Assembly: GCF_001552555.1 (NCBI RefSeq)
Contig: NZ_BCRK01000029.1
Coordinates: 1 to 44,687 of the forward strand
Origin: Nocardiopsis trehalosi NBRC 14201
GTDB lineage: Bacteria > Actinomycetota > Actinomycetes > Streptosporangiales > Streptosporangiaceae
Reading direction: 5' to 3'
Length of the DNA stretch: 44,687 nt
In this document: positions 17,185-25,380 of the stretch, piece by piece
How positions within the stretch are numbered: the stretch's first letter is position 1
Layout of the letters: the number at the start of each line of letters is the position of its first letter
Made by a program: the position numbers and the translations under genes
The notes under the pieces: generated by a model
What the model was told of the DNA's origin: nothing
Seen by the model: only the letters and a program-made list of their open reading frames with translations
Databases searched by the model: none

Positions 17185-18165
17185 TCAGCCGCGTACCGCG
17201 TCCTGTGCGTCGGCCGTCCCGGCGGGGTCGCCCGGACCGGCCGGGGTGCGGCGCGCCCACACGCTCGCCAGCAGCGCTCCCGACATGTTGTGCCAGACGG
17301 AGAACAGCGCGGCGGGCAGCGCGGCGAGCGGCGCGAAGTGCGCGGTGGCCAGCGTCGCCGCCAGGCCGGAGTTCTGCATGCCCACCTCGATGCTCACAGC
17401 GCGGCGCGCGCTCACCGGCAGGCGGGTCACGCGGGCCGCGACGTAGCCCAGGGCCAGGCCCAGCCCGTTGTGCAGGACGACCGCCAGGGCCACCAGCGCG
17501 CCGGAGCTCAGCACGGCGTCGGCGTTGGCGCCCACCACGGCCGCCACCACGACGACGATGCCCAGCACCGACACCAGCGGCAGCAGCGGCAGGACGCGCT
17601 CGACGAACCGGCCCGCGACCGCCCGCACCACCAGGCCCGCCAGAACGGGGCCGAGCACCACCTGGAGGATGGACATCATCAGGGCCGCGCCGTCGACCGG
17701 CAGCGTCGACCCGGCCAGCCACAGCACTAGCAGCGGGGTGAGGAACGGGGCGAGGAGGGTGGAGATCGACGTCATCGCCACCGACAGCGCCACGTCGCCG
17801 CGCCCCAGGTAGACGATGACGTTCGACGCGGTGCCGCCCGGCGAGGCGCCCACCAGGATCATGCCGACCAGCAGCAGCGGGGGCAGGTCCAGCGCCACGC
17901 CCACCCCGTAGCCGGCCAGCGGCATGATCAGGTACTGGGCGGTGACGCCGATCAGCACCGCCTGCGGGCGCTTCACCACGATCGCGAAGTCCGCGGCGCG
18001 CAGGGTCAGCCCCATGCCGAACATGATCACGCCGAGCAGCACGGTGATGGCGGGCGCCATGCGGGCCGCCTGGTCGGGCACGGCGATACCGGCGATCGCG
18101 CCGACCAGGATGAGTAGCGCGAACCACCGCCCGGTGAATTCCGCGATCCGTGTCAGGAGTGCCAT
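17185..18165 (-). CDS. Bile acid:sodium symporter family (BASS) transporter
   Basis: A 326-residue membrane protein with nine to ten hydrophobic helices and the BASS landmarks: VLLGVIMFGMGLTL, ASPGGTASNVIVYLGRGDVALSVAMTS and IEVGMQNSGLAATLA. These contain the conserved Asn, Gly and Gln residues of the sodium and substrate sites in the family. Start ATG 18165 follows AAGGA. Prokaryotic members import organic anions such as pantoate or 2-oxoacids, so the bile-acid name is only a family label. The gene is divergent from an HTH regulator, 141 bases away, which probably controls it. Confidence 0.88.
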   Translation of the reverse strand: MALLTRIAEFTGRWFALLILVGAIAGIAVPDQAARMAPAITVLLGVIMFGMGLTLRAADFAIVVKRPQAVLIGVTAQYLIMPLAGYGVGVALDLPPLLLVGMILVGASPGGTASNVIVYLGRGDVALSVAMTSISTLLAPFLTPLLVLWLAGSTLPVDGAALMMSILQVVLGPVLAGLVVRAVAGRFVERVLPLLPLVSVLGIVVVVAAVVGANADAVLSSGALVALAVVLHNGLGLALGYVAARVTRLPVSARRAVSIEVGMQNSGLAATLATAHFAPLAALPAALFSVWHNMSGALLASVWARRTPAGPGDPAGTADAQDAVRG

Positions 18166-18306
18166 GGGAGTCCTTCTTTCCAAGATGAGCGTCCCAAGGA
18201 TGGCAGGCGGGTCGCGGCCGCCGAGGGGCGGCCCCGCACGGCAGCCCCGTTGACTGGTTCCGACAGGACCAGGCACGCGCCCCCCGGTGTCGGGATACTG
18301 GGCGGC

Positions 18307-19188
18307 ATGCGCAGCGGAATGGGCGACTTCCTCCGATCGCGGCGCGCCCGCATCGGCCCCGAGGACGTCGGTCTGCCGACCTACGGCGGGCGGCGCCGCG
18401 TCCCGGGCCTGCGCCGCGAGGAGATCGCGCAGCTCGCCGGGGTCAGCGTCGACTACTACGTGCGGCTGGAGCAGGACCGAACGGGCGGCGTCTCCGACGA
18501 GGTCCTGGACGCGCTCGCCCGCGTGCTGCGCCTGGACGAGGACGAGCGGTCCTACCTGTTCAGCCTGGCCGAGCCGGTGCGGCGGGTCCGCCGCCCGCGG
18601 CGCACCGTCAGCCCGCACCTGCGCCACCTGCTGGCGGGCATGCACGGCAACCCCGCGTACGTGATCGACCACCGCACCGACGTCCTCGCCTGGAACCGGC
18701 TCGCGGCGGTGCTGCTGCTCGACTTCGGCGAGCTGCCCGCCGAGCGCCGCAACTGGGTGTGGCTGCTCTTCCGCGACGAGCGCACGCGGCGGGTGTTCGG
18801 CGACTGGCGCCTCAAGGCCCGGGAGACAGTGGGCCACCTGCGCATGCACGCGGCCCGCCACCCCGGCGACGCCCGGCTGACAGCCCTGGTGGGGGAGATG
18901 TCGGTGGCCAGCGAGGAGTTCCGGACGATGTGGGCCGACCACAACGTGCGCGACAGGACCCGCGGCACCAAGGACGTCGTCCACCCGCTGATCGGCGCGG
19001 TCCGCCTGCACTACCAGACCTTCCAGGTCGGCGGCGAGGCCGACCAGTGGCTCGTCGCCTACTCCGCCGAGCCCGGGTCGGAGGCCGAGCGCTCCCTGCG
19101 GACGCTGGCGAGCTGGGCACTGCCCGACGCCGCGGAGCGCGGCGCGGTCGCCCCCGCTGAGGAGAGCGAGCGCCCCGACCCCCGTTGA
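18307..19188 (+). CDS. XRE/MmyB-type HTH transcriptional regulator
   Basis: A 293-residue regulator. An N-terminal helix-turn-helix (about 5-70) shows FLRSRRARI, RRVPGLRREEIAQLAGVSVD and YYVRLEQ. The large C-terminal part matches the MmyB-like PAS-type ligand domain of actinobacterial XRE regulators: YVIDHRTDVLAWNRLAAVLL, followed by RNWVWLLF and HPLIGAVRLHYQTF. A GATACT -10-like hexamer at 18294-18299 lies only 7 bases before the ATG and no ribosome site is visible, so a leaderless mRNA is likely. Such regulators usually control an adjacent divergent enzyme or transporter gene, here the BASS symporter. Confidence 0.85.
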   Translation: MRSGMGDFLRSRRARIGPEDVGLPTYGGRRRVPGLRREEIAQLAGVSVDYYVRLEQDRTGGVSDEVLDALARVLRLDEDERSYLFSLAEPVRRVRRPRRTVSPHLRHLLAGMHGNPAYVIDHRTDVLAWNRLAAVLLLDFGELPAERRNWVWLLFRDERTRRVFGDWRLKARETVGHLRMHAARHPGDARLTALVGEMSVASEEFRTMWADHNVRDRTRGTKDVVHPLIGAVRLHYQTFQVGGEADQWLVAYSAEPGSEAERSLRTLASWALPDAAERGAVAPAEESERPDPR

Positions 19189-19274
19189 CCCGCGGCCGCG
19201 GCACCCCCTGGAGGACGGCCGGGGTGCGTGCCACGGCCGCGACCATCCGTTGGTGTTGGGGCCGGGGCCCGGCT

Positions 19275-19301
19275 GGGGCCGGTCGTGCAGGGTCCGGCCC
19301 C
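19275..19301. terminator. Hairpin between convergent regulator genes
   Basis: GGGGCCGG (19275-19282) and CCGGCCCC (19294-19301) form a perfect 8-bp stem with an 11-base loop. Just beyond it, two exact copies and one partial copy of a 15-base unit (GGTGCGCCGTCCTCC) lie at 19311-19350. Confidence 0.45.
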
Positions 19302-19354
19302 GCCGCAGCCGGTGCGCCGTCCTCCGGTGCGCCGTCCTCCGATGCGCCGCCCGC

Positions 19355-19702
19355 TCAGGTCGGCGGGGCGGTGGCACCGCCGCCGTCCTCCGGCGCGGGC
19401 ACCGCCGCGCCGGAGGCGATGTCGCGCAGCGCCCGCACGTGCCGGTCGAACGCGTCGCGGCCCTGCGCGGTGAGCGCGAGCCGGGTGCGCGGCCGCCGCC
19501 CCGTGAAGCCCTTGTCGATCCGCACGTAGCCGGCCTCCTCCAGGGTGGCGGCCTGCTTGGACAGTGCGGAGTCGGTGATCTCCACGGCGTCGCGCACGAA
19601 CCGGAAGTCGGCGCTCTGCACGGCGGCCAGCGCGGCCACGATGGAGAACCGCACCGGCGCGTGGATGACCGGATCGAGGCGGGCCCGGGGGTGCCGCGTC
19701 AC
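19355..19702 (-). CDS. Winged-helix regulator (MarR/PadR-like HTH_34)
   Basis: A 115-residue winged-helix DNA-binding protein: LDPVIHAPVRFSIVAALA, then the recognition region ITDSALSKQAATLEEAGYVRI and the wing KGFTGRRPRTRLALTAQGRDAF. This pattern is typical of the small regulators that accompany a membrane protein of unknown function. The GTG start overlaps the stop of the upstream membrane-protein gene by four bases (GTGA), giving translational coupling. The operon is preceded by three contiguous 19-bp operator-like sites, which makes autoregulation likely. Confidence 0.82.
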   Translation of the reverse strand: MTRHPRARLDPVIHAPVRFSIVAALAAVQSADFRFVRDAVEITDSALSKQAATLEEAGYVRIDKGFTGRRPRTRLALTAQGRDAFDRHVRALRDIASGAAVPAPEDGGGATAPPT

Positions 19703-20121
19703 GCCGCCGCCCGGGTCAGCCGCAGTGCGGCGACCGCCCCGGCCAGCGGCGGCACGGCGGTCAGCAGTGCGCCGGGCACCCACCACGCCGGGTCGCCGAA
19801 CCGGTCCGCGCCGAGGACCAGCACCCCGGCGTAGAGCACGGCCCACGTGCCGATCATGGTGAGGTGCAGCCGCGTGTAGTGGCGGGGGGCGACCGGCTGG
19901 CGGACGGCGTAGGCGCTCAGCAGCGCCGTCGCGATCGCCCACGCCGCCGACCCGGCGCCGATGGTCAGCGGGCCGGGGGCCAGGCCGACCCCGGCGGTGT
20001 AGGCGGCCGTCAGTACCGCGTACGCCGCACACCATGCGGCGTACCAGCGCGCCCGCCGCCGGGCGGTGTCGGCGACCCCGTCGGCGACGGCCAGCGCCGC
20101 CCGTGCCTCCGCGTGATCCAT
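19699..20121 (-). CDS. Four-helix membrane protein coupled to the regulator
   Basis: A 140-residue integral membrane protein with four hydrophobic segments: WYAAWCAAYAVLTAAYTAG, an IGAGSAAWAIATALLSAYA segment, MIGTWAVLYAGVLVLG and VPGALLTAVPPLAGAVAAL. The N-terminal 25 residues are soluble and helical (ARAALAVADGVADTARRRAR). The ATG at 20121 is backed by GGGGAG. No enzymatic motif is visible. It forms an operon with the following winged-helix gene and starts right after the triple operator array, suggesting a regulator/membrane-sensor or stress module. Confidence 0.78.
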   Translation of the reverse strand: MDHAEARAALAVADGVADTARRRARWYAAWCAAYAVLTAAYTAGVGLAPGPLTIGAGSAAWAIATALLSAYAVRQPVAPRHYTRLHLTMIGTWAVLYAGVLVLGADRFGDPAWWVPGALLTAVPPLAGAVAALRLTRAAA

Positions 20122-20142
20122 GGAGAACTCCCCTCGTCGAAT

Positions 20143-20199
20143 GCATGCCATAGTGGCAAGTACTTTCCACATTGGCAAGTAGATTCCAGAGCGGAAAGT
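20143..20199 (-). promoter_or_regulatory. Three contiguous 19-bp operator repeats
   Basis: Three 19-bp imperfect palindromes abut without spacing: 20143-20161 (GCATGCCATAGTGGCAAGT), 20162-20180 (ACTTTCCACATTGGCAAGT) and 20181-20199 (AGATTCCAGAGCGGAAAGT). The middle one is nearly symmetric (ACTTTCC-N5-GGCAAGT). They begin 22 bases before the membrane-protein start codon and presumably overlap its promoter. The adjacent winged-helix protein is the obvious candidate ligand. Confidence 0.65.
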
Positions 20200-20310
20200 C
20201 GACGGGTCGGACGAAGTGCAGAGCGGCGGACGCCACCGCACTAGTGCGTCCGGGGAGGGACCGAGCCGTCCGCTCTCGTGGTGGTGCCCGGGGAGGCGGT
20301 GGTGGTGGGG

Positions 20311-20388
20311 GTGACGGGTCGCTGCTGGGGTGATGGACCGTGAGGGGCGGCCGTGTGCGGCTATGAGTAAGGCGGGTGGCATGCTCCG
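20311..20388 (+). repeat. Dispersed repeat, copy A
   Basis: Begins GTGACGGGTCG and ends with the conserved core GGCGGGTGGCATGCTCCG (20371-20388). It matches copies B and C at 26990-27072 and 27184-27269 at both ends, with a more diverged centre. Confidence 0.6.
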
Positions 20389-20429
20389 CCGACCGCCGAC
20401 CGCCGACCGCCGACCGCCGACCGCCGACC
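20388..20429. repeat. Six tandem GCCGACC heptamers
   Basis: Six exact head-to-tail copies of the 7-base unit GCCGACC immediately after dispersed repeat copy A. A noncoding microsatellite; it is not CRISPR-like. Confidence 0.85.
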
Positions 20430-21312
20430 GCTGCGGCTGCCGCAGTGGCGGTGGCGGTGGCGGTCGATCCCGCTTCGACGGCCGTCCCCGCCGTTGTCAG
20501 CGTCTCCGGGACCACTGACAACGGCGCAGTCGGCGGAGGCCGACGCGGCGAAGCACTGCATCGGCCCGGTACTCCCGCCACGGTCAGCCCGGACCGCCGG
20601 AACAGCCGGAACCGCTGGATGCATTGGGGGCGCCGACAGCGGCGCACCCCCGCACCCCATCGCGACGTCCACGTCCGACCGGAACCGCGCCGACCGATTC
20701 CCGCCCACCTCGGGCCACTACTTCCCATGGCAGCCCCGACGAAGCCGACGCGCTCGGGTCGAGAACCCGCGCAGTCCACCACCGCAGAGCGTCTACCGTC
20801 CGCGCTACAGGCATTGCGCCGAGACGGCCCCGGGCTGAGAGGTGGTCACCCGAGCGGGGATGCGGCAACCACGCGCCCATTGCGGCGGCCACGCCCGACC
20901 GAAATCGCTCCGAGGTCGCCCTCAATCCGAAGGCGGTCGCTCGCGCCAAGCTGCGGCCGCCGCGCGCCATCGCCGCGGCCATGCTCGACCGAGCCACGTC
21001 GGCTGGTTCCCGTCCACTTCCGGGCACGCCGCCGCCACACCCCATGGCAGCAGAGAAGGCCGACGCGTTCGGATAGCGGGCCGGCTCCGTCCACCGCCGC
21101 CGGACGTGCACCGCCCCACCAGGGGCGACGGCACCGCCCCTTGGCTCCGACCCGCTCACTTGGGCGCTGCGTCGAGGCCGCACCCCGGTCCGGAGGTGGT
21201 CGCCCGATTCGGACGCGGCTGCCGTGTGCCGGCTCCGGCCGCTATCCGGCCGCGAGTGCTGCGGTCGCCCGCCCGCGTGGGGCTCGACACCGGTGGGATG
21301 GCATCCCAGCCG

Positions 21313-22248
21313 TCAGTCGCCCTCGGCGGGGGTGCGTCCCGATGCCGAAGGCGCGGGGACGGGGGAAGCGGTCGCGGTCGGACCGGAGGCCGGGTCCGCC
21401 GGGTCCGCCGGGCCGTTGGCCGGGGCGCACGAGAAGCACGTCATTCGGAACACCTCCGCACCCCCGACGAACCCAAGGAAGTACCCGGGCACGCCGTCAT
21501 CGCCCGCGCGCTGCCCCGCGATGCGCTCCGCGTCCACGCTGCCCTGGAACCGGACCGCCGCTCCGTCCCGCGTCACGCCTGTGCACGCCACCGCGAGCAG
21601 GCCCGGCCGGTCGGGGTCGCGCCCGCACGACAGCCGGCCCCGCACCGGGTGGCCCTTCCGGTCGAAGGCGTCCTCCGCCTGCGGGCGCAGCACCGACGCC
21701 GCCAGCTCGGCCGCCACCCCTTGAACGTCGCCGCCCTCACGCTCCGAGCAGCCCGGGAGGATCAGCGCCGCCGACGCCGCGACGACCACGAACGAGGACG
21801 CGGGCCGCCCCTCCAGCACGGTGCGCCATCGGCCGGACCCGCCACGCCCCGCAGTCCCTCGGCCGCGCGACCGCGCCGCGAGGGCGGTGCGCCACGCTGC
21901 GAACCGCGTGCGCGGAACGACGCGTCCGATCCGGCGCCCCAGTGCGGCGCGCCACCCCGCCGGGCGGCGGGCGAACACGGTGCGCCACCTGGACGGCCGG
22001 GCCTGCGGCGGTGTGCCGCTCCCGCCGGACGCGGTGTCCGCCTCGGGGGTCCGCCGACGGACGCGTCGGCCGACGGCGGCGTGCCAGGCCGAGGCCCGCC
22101 TCCCGACTGCGGACCGCCCGCGCCGAAACCGGTCGGCCAGCGCCGCGCGGCGTCCGCGCAGGCGCTCGCCCAGCGCGGTGCGGCGGCGCGCCATCCGGTC
22201 CTTCAGCGCCGTACGCCACCCGGCGAAGCGTCCCGTGTCGATCCCCAC
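21313..22248 (-). CDS. Arg-rich repeat protein with lipobox and DUF4333-like tail
   Basis: With GTG 22248 the product has 311 residues. Residues 1-150 are very Arg/Ala-rich with recurring WRT motifs (RFAGWRTAL, SRWRTVF, PAGWRAAL, RFAAWRTAL, GRWRTVL). A hydrophobic segment (151-166) ends in LPGC with Cys167, an apparent lipobox. The C-terminal part (about 170-275) has two paired Cys in RLSCGR and VACTGVTRDG, resembling DUF4333-type exported domains. A GATAGT -10-like hexamer lies 6 bases before the GTG, suggesting a leaderless start. Alternatively, the GTG at 21819 (residue 144) would give a normal 168-residue lipoprotein, leaving the Arg-rich part untranslated or a separate evolutionary add-on. 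Confidence 0.6.
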   Translation of the reverse strand: MGIDTGRFAGWRTALKDRMARRRTALGERLRGRRAALADRFRRGRSAVGRRASAWHAAVGRRVRRRTPEADTASGGSGTPPQARPSRWRTVFARRPAGWRAALGRRIGRVVPRTRFAAWRTALAARSRGRGTAGRGGSGRWRTVLEGRPASSFVVVAASAALILPGCSEREGGDVQGVAAELAASVLRPQAEDAFDRKGHPVRGRLSCGRDPDRPGLLAVACTGVTRDGAAVRFQGSVDAERIAGQRAGDDGVPGYFLGFVGGAEVFRMTCFSCAPANGPADPADPASGPTATASPVPAPSASGRTPAEGD

Positions 22249-22784
22249 GCCGCAACTATCGCCCGGGGCGCACCACCGCCCCCCACATCGCCACAGGGGC
22301 GGACCACCAAGAATCCGGAATACTCCGGCAAACTCCCGAACCCCGGCCGCCGCTCGGCGGCGCGGGCCCATCCGCCGGGCCCGCCCCCGGTCACCTGTCG
22401 CGGCGAGCACGCCCGTCCCTCCGCCACTGCCGCAGGCGGCCGCACCGCGCCCTTTGCGGCGTCGGCCGGCGGAATGCGCGGGCGTTCTCCGGGGGGACCG
22501 ACCGTCCACCCGCGTTCTCGGCCGCTGGGAGCCGCGTCACGCCCTTTGCGGCGTCGGCCGATGGAAGGTGCGGGCGTTCCCTGGGGGAACGACCGGCCCC
22601 TACCGCGTCAGCGAATCCGGCAGGGCCGTAATCACTCCGGCGGTCCCTCCGCACCAGCGAGATCGGTCGCCCCTGGCCGCCCCCGGTGCCCGACCGCTGC
22701 CGTCGCCCCCGTTCCGGTTGACCCGCGCGGCGGGCCCCACGAGGATGTTCCGCGTCTTGTACCAGTGCGCATCGGGGGGCGACA
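22249..22784. other. Spacer with a 57-bp direct repeat
   Basis: No gene is supported. It contains two copies of a 56-57 bp repeat at 22448 and 22540, described separately. The divergent promoters of the Arg-rich protein and the GAF regulator must also lie here. Confidence 0.55.
22448..22595 (+). repeat. Direct repeat of 56-57 bp, two copies
   Basis: Copy 1 (22448-22504) and copy 2 (22540-22595) both begin CGCCCTTTGCGGCGTCGGCC. They share GGGCGTTC in the middle and a GACCG end, differing at about ten positions. The period is 92 bases. Confidence 0.8.
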
Positions 22785-24077
22785 TTGGCGCAGCACCGCC
22801 TTGACACGGCTCTGCCGGCGGGTACCGATCCGCGTGCCCACGCGCACCTGCTCCACCGCGTGCACGAGGCGACGTTCTCCGGCGGCACGCCGCCCGCGCC
22901 GCCCCGTTCCGTCATCGCCGAGTCGTGGGGGCGCATGCGGACGCGCCGCTTCGACCCCGACGACGCACCGCGCCCCCGGCTGCTCCGCCGCGAGGAGGTC
23001 GAGCGCCGCCGCGCCCAGTCCCCGCTCGGCCAGGTCCTGCCCCTGCTGCGCAGCTCCCTGACGTCGGTGGCCGAGGACGCCGGGCACGTCATGCTCGTCA
23101 CCGACCACACCGGCCTCGTCCTGTGGCGCGACGGCCCGGCCCGGGTGCGCCGGATCGCGGACGGCGCCGGCCTCGTGGAGGGCGCCTACTGGAACGAGGA
23201 GAACACCGGCACCAACGCCATCGGCACCGCCCTGGTGGTCGGGCGCGCCGTCCAGGTCCACTCCGCTGAGCACTACGTGCGCCCGCTCCACCGGCTGACC
23301 TGCGCGTGCGCCCCGGTGCGCGACCCGCGCGACGGCCGCGTCATCGGCGCCATCGACCTCACCGGCCCGGCCATCACCGCCCACCCGTCCACGCTCGGAC
23401 TCGTCGACGCGGTGGCCCGCCTCGCCGAGTCGCAACTGCGCGGCCTGCACCACGCGCACCTGGAACGGCTGCGCGTTGTCACCGCCCCCATCCTCGCCGG
23501 GCTGCGCGGACCCGCCCTCGTCGTGGACGACGAGGGGTGGACGGCCGCCGCCGTGCACACCGAACCGGTCCGCCGCGTCCTGCTGCCCAAGCGGCCCGAG
23601 GCGGGGACCGCCTGGCTGCCCGTTCTGGGTGCCTGCCGCCTGGAGCCGCTGCCCGGCGGATGGCTGGTCCGGCCGGGCGCCGGTGAGGCGGCCCCGCCCA
23701 CGCACGCCGAACTGGACCTGGCCACCGGTTCCGTGCCGCTCCTGCGCGTCGGCGGACCGAGCGGGGAGTGGACGCACCGGCCGAGCCCGCGCCACACCGA
23801 ACTGCTCCTCCTTCTCGCCCGCCACCCCGAGGGGCGGACCGCCGCGCAGCTCGCCCAGGACCTGTTCGGCGACCAGGGGCGTGTGGGCACCGTCCGCGCC
23901 GAGATGTCACGGCTCCGCCGCCACCTCGGAGGCGTGGTCGAGAGCCGCCCCTACCGGTTCGCCGAGGGCCTGAGCGTCTCGGTCCGCACCCCCGCCGACC
24001 CGGTCCCGCTGATCCGCACCTCCACCGCGCCCGCCATCCGCCGCCCCGCTGCCCCGACCCCGGCCCCGGCTCTCTGA
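22785..24077 (+). CDS. GAF-domain HTH transcriptional regulator
   Basis: A 430-residue regulator. The segment at about 40-75 (PRSVIAESWGRMRTRRFDPD) and the GAF domain at about 90-195 (VTDHTGLVLWRDG, NEENTGTNAIGTAL, VRDPRDGRVIGAIDLTG) match the AcoR-like sensory half of actinobacterial regulators. There is no AAA+ domain. The C-terminus carries a winged-helix-type region (about 310-375: RHTELLLLLARHPEGRTAAQLA, followed by GTVRAEMSRLRRHLG). It starts with TTG at 22785 behind GGGGGG; no ATG or GTG alternative is in frame nearby. Such regulators often sit beside aldehyde dehydrogenase genes; no target is adjacent here, so it is an orphan. Confidence 0.82.
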   Translation: MAQHRLDTALPAGTDPRAHAHLLHRVHEATFSGGTPPAPPRSVIAESWGRMRTRRFDPDDAPRPRLLRREEVERRRAQSPLGQVLPLLRSSLTSVAEDAGHVMLVTDHTGLVLWRDGPARVRRIADGAGLVEGAYWNEENTGTNAIGTALVVGRAVQVHSAEHYVRPLHRLTCACAPVRDPRDGRVIGAIDLTGPAITAHPSTLGLVDAVARLAESQLRGLHHAHLERLRVVTAPILAGLRGPALVVDDEGWTAAAVHTEPVRRVLLPKRPEAGTAWLPVLGACRLEPLPGGWLVRPGAGEAAPPTHAELDLATGSVPLLRVGGPSGEWTHRPSPRHTELLLLLARHPEGRTAAQLAQDLFGDQGRVGTVRAEMSRLRRHLGGVVESRPYRFAEGLSVSVRTPADPVPLIRTSTAPAIRRPAAPTPAPAL

Positions 24078-24140
24078 CCACCGCTCCACCGGGAGATTCC
24101 GCGTCCCCACGGCAGGACGGCGAGCGACACCGACCGTCGC

Positions 24141-24157
24141 CAGTGCGGGACGCACTG
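24141..24157. repeat. Short perfect inverted repeat before repeat copy 1
   Basis: CAGTGCG-GGA-CGCACTG, a 7-bp stem with a 3-base loop, 64 bases after the GAF regulator stop. It could act as that gene's terminator, but its pairing with the similarly placed hairpin at 24465 suggests it belongs to the repeat unit. Confidence 0.5.
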
Positions 24158-24169
24158 TCGGGGCAGTGG

Positions 24170-24570
24170 GTGGGCGGGACCGATGTGCGAGGGCTGTTCG
24201 CCGATCCCCGCCTGCCGCATGGGCGGCCGGTCGGCGGCTTCTCGGCGGATGCTGCACGCGAACCGGGGTCGGGGACCGTACGGTTCCGGCCCAGGCGGCG
24301 TGCGATCGCGGCCAGGGCAACGGGCAGGACGCGCGGGCCGGGCCGCCGGGAGGTCGCTGCGGTGGCGCGCTGTCGGCGCGGGACGGTGCCTGCGGACGTG
24401 TTCCGAGACGGGCGGTCGTCGCCTCCGGGGCCGCGCCGGTCCCGCGGCTCCGCTCTGGCTTGAGTACCTGGGAGTTCCAGGTGTGTGGGCGGGACCGATG
24501 TGCGGGACTGTTCCGCCGCCCTCGCCTCGCGGGTGGGCGGTCGGTCGACGGTTCGCGGTGGACTGCTCTC
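24170..24570 (+). repeat. Two diverged repeat copies, 314 bp apart
   Basis: The cores at 24170-24189 and 24484-24503 are identical over 20 bases. Similarity continues for about 80 bases with mismatches (both contain GGGCGG[CT]CGGTCG further on). Each copy is preceded by a 17-base perfect hairpin. Confidence 0.6.
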
Positions 24571-25380
24571 CGGCGGCGGTCGGCGGCGGAGGGTGGATCC
24601 GAAGCCGGGAGCCGTATCTCCCGCGCAGGTGGTGTATGACCTCGACATGGCAGCGGGCGGGGCGCGCGTCGGATCGGCGAGAACGTTGCCGGCGGCATCC
24701 GGGCCCGGTCGGTGTCCGGTCCGTGAGTGACGCGCGTGGGAGCGGCGTCCGACCCGCGGGGGAGGTCGGCGAGGACGCGACGGTCGGTGTGTTCTCCGTG
24801 TGCCCACTGCATCACCGCACCGACCGAGCGCGGCTCCCACCTGTTCCGCGCCGCGCCGGAGGGCGCGGAGCCTGCTTGGACCTCGCCGCGCCGGGGGAGG
24901 CCGTGCCGGGTGGGTCGCCCGCACCCTGCCGAACGCGTCGGCCGGAACGCCGTCAGAGCGGGGCGGCCATCGGTGTGGCGGGACGGGCCCGGGGCCTCGG
25001 GGAGTCGGTGTTCCGCCGACGGACATCCCGCGCCGGCGGTCCGGTGGCGGCTGCCATCGCGGGTGGCCGACCAGCCTCCTATCCGGCGGCATCCATGCGG
25101 GTGCCCCGTCGGCACTGACCGACCTGCGGCGCCGTGCCCTTCACCGCTCGGCCCCGGTGAGGAAGGTGGTCGGTGACCGTGGTGTCGCCGACCGACGCCG
25201 GAGAGCGTCCACCGGCGCCGCGCGGCCGACCCCGGGGCGGGCGATACGGGCGCGGTGTGCGGCTTCCGCGCACCGGTTCGGTGCCCCCGCCTGCGCGCGG
25301 AACCCGAGTCGGGGCGGTCCGCGCCGATTCGGGGCCAGGGGGTCCTCCGCCCGCGCGTGCCGACAGGGCGTGTTGGCGGG

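Larger units (their letters stand above)
20200..21312. other. Gene-free, repeat-bearing spacer
   Basis: About 1.1 kb without a supportable gene. It holds one copy of a dispersed repeat (20311-20388), six tandem GCCGACC heptamers (20388-20429) and two diverged copies of a longer unit, recognised by CCATGGCAGC at 20726 and CCATGGCAG at 21042. Reading frames here are open on both strands but lack recognisable protein features. Confidence 0.6.
24078..25380. other. Gene-free spacer with diverged repeats and small hairpins
   Basis: 1.3 kb with no supportable gene. A repeat sharing GTGGGCGGGACCGATGTGCG occurs at 24170 and 24484 (314 bases apart). Each copy is preceded by a short perfect hairpin: 24141-24157 (CAGTGCG-GGA-CGCACTG) and 24465-24481 (ACCTGG-GAGTT-CCAGGT). 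Around 24928, CCGAACGCGTCGGCC matches the reverse complement of a site near 21063, in the 20.2-21.3 kb spacer. Confidence 0.55.

Noticed and set aside
20388-20429. CRISPR-like tandem repeat
   Set aside because: Units of seven bases have no spacers; no cas genes are present.
20376-22631. Long plus-strand frames through the repeat-rich spacer
   Set aside because: There is no ribosome site and no recognisable domain, and the translation is dominated by Arg/Pro/Ala from repeats.
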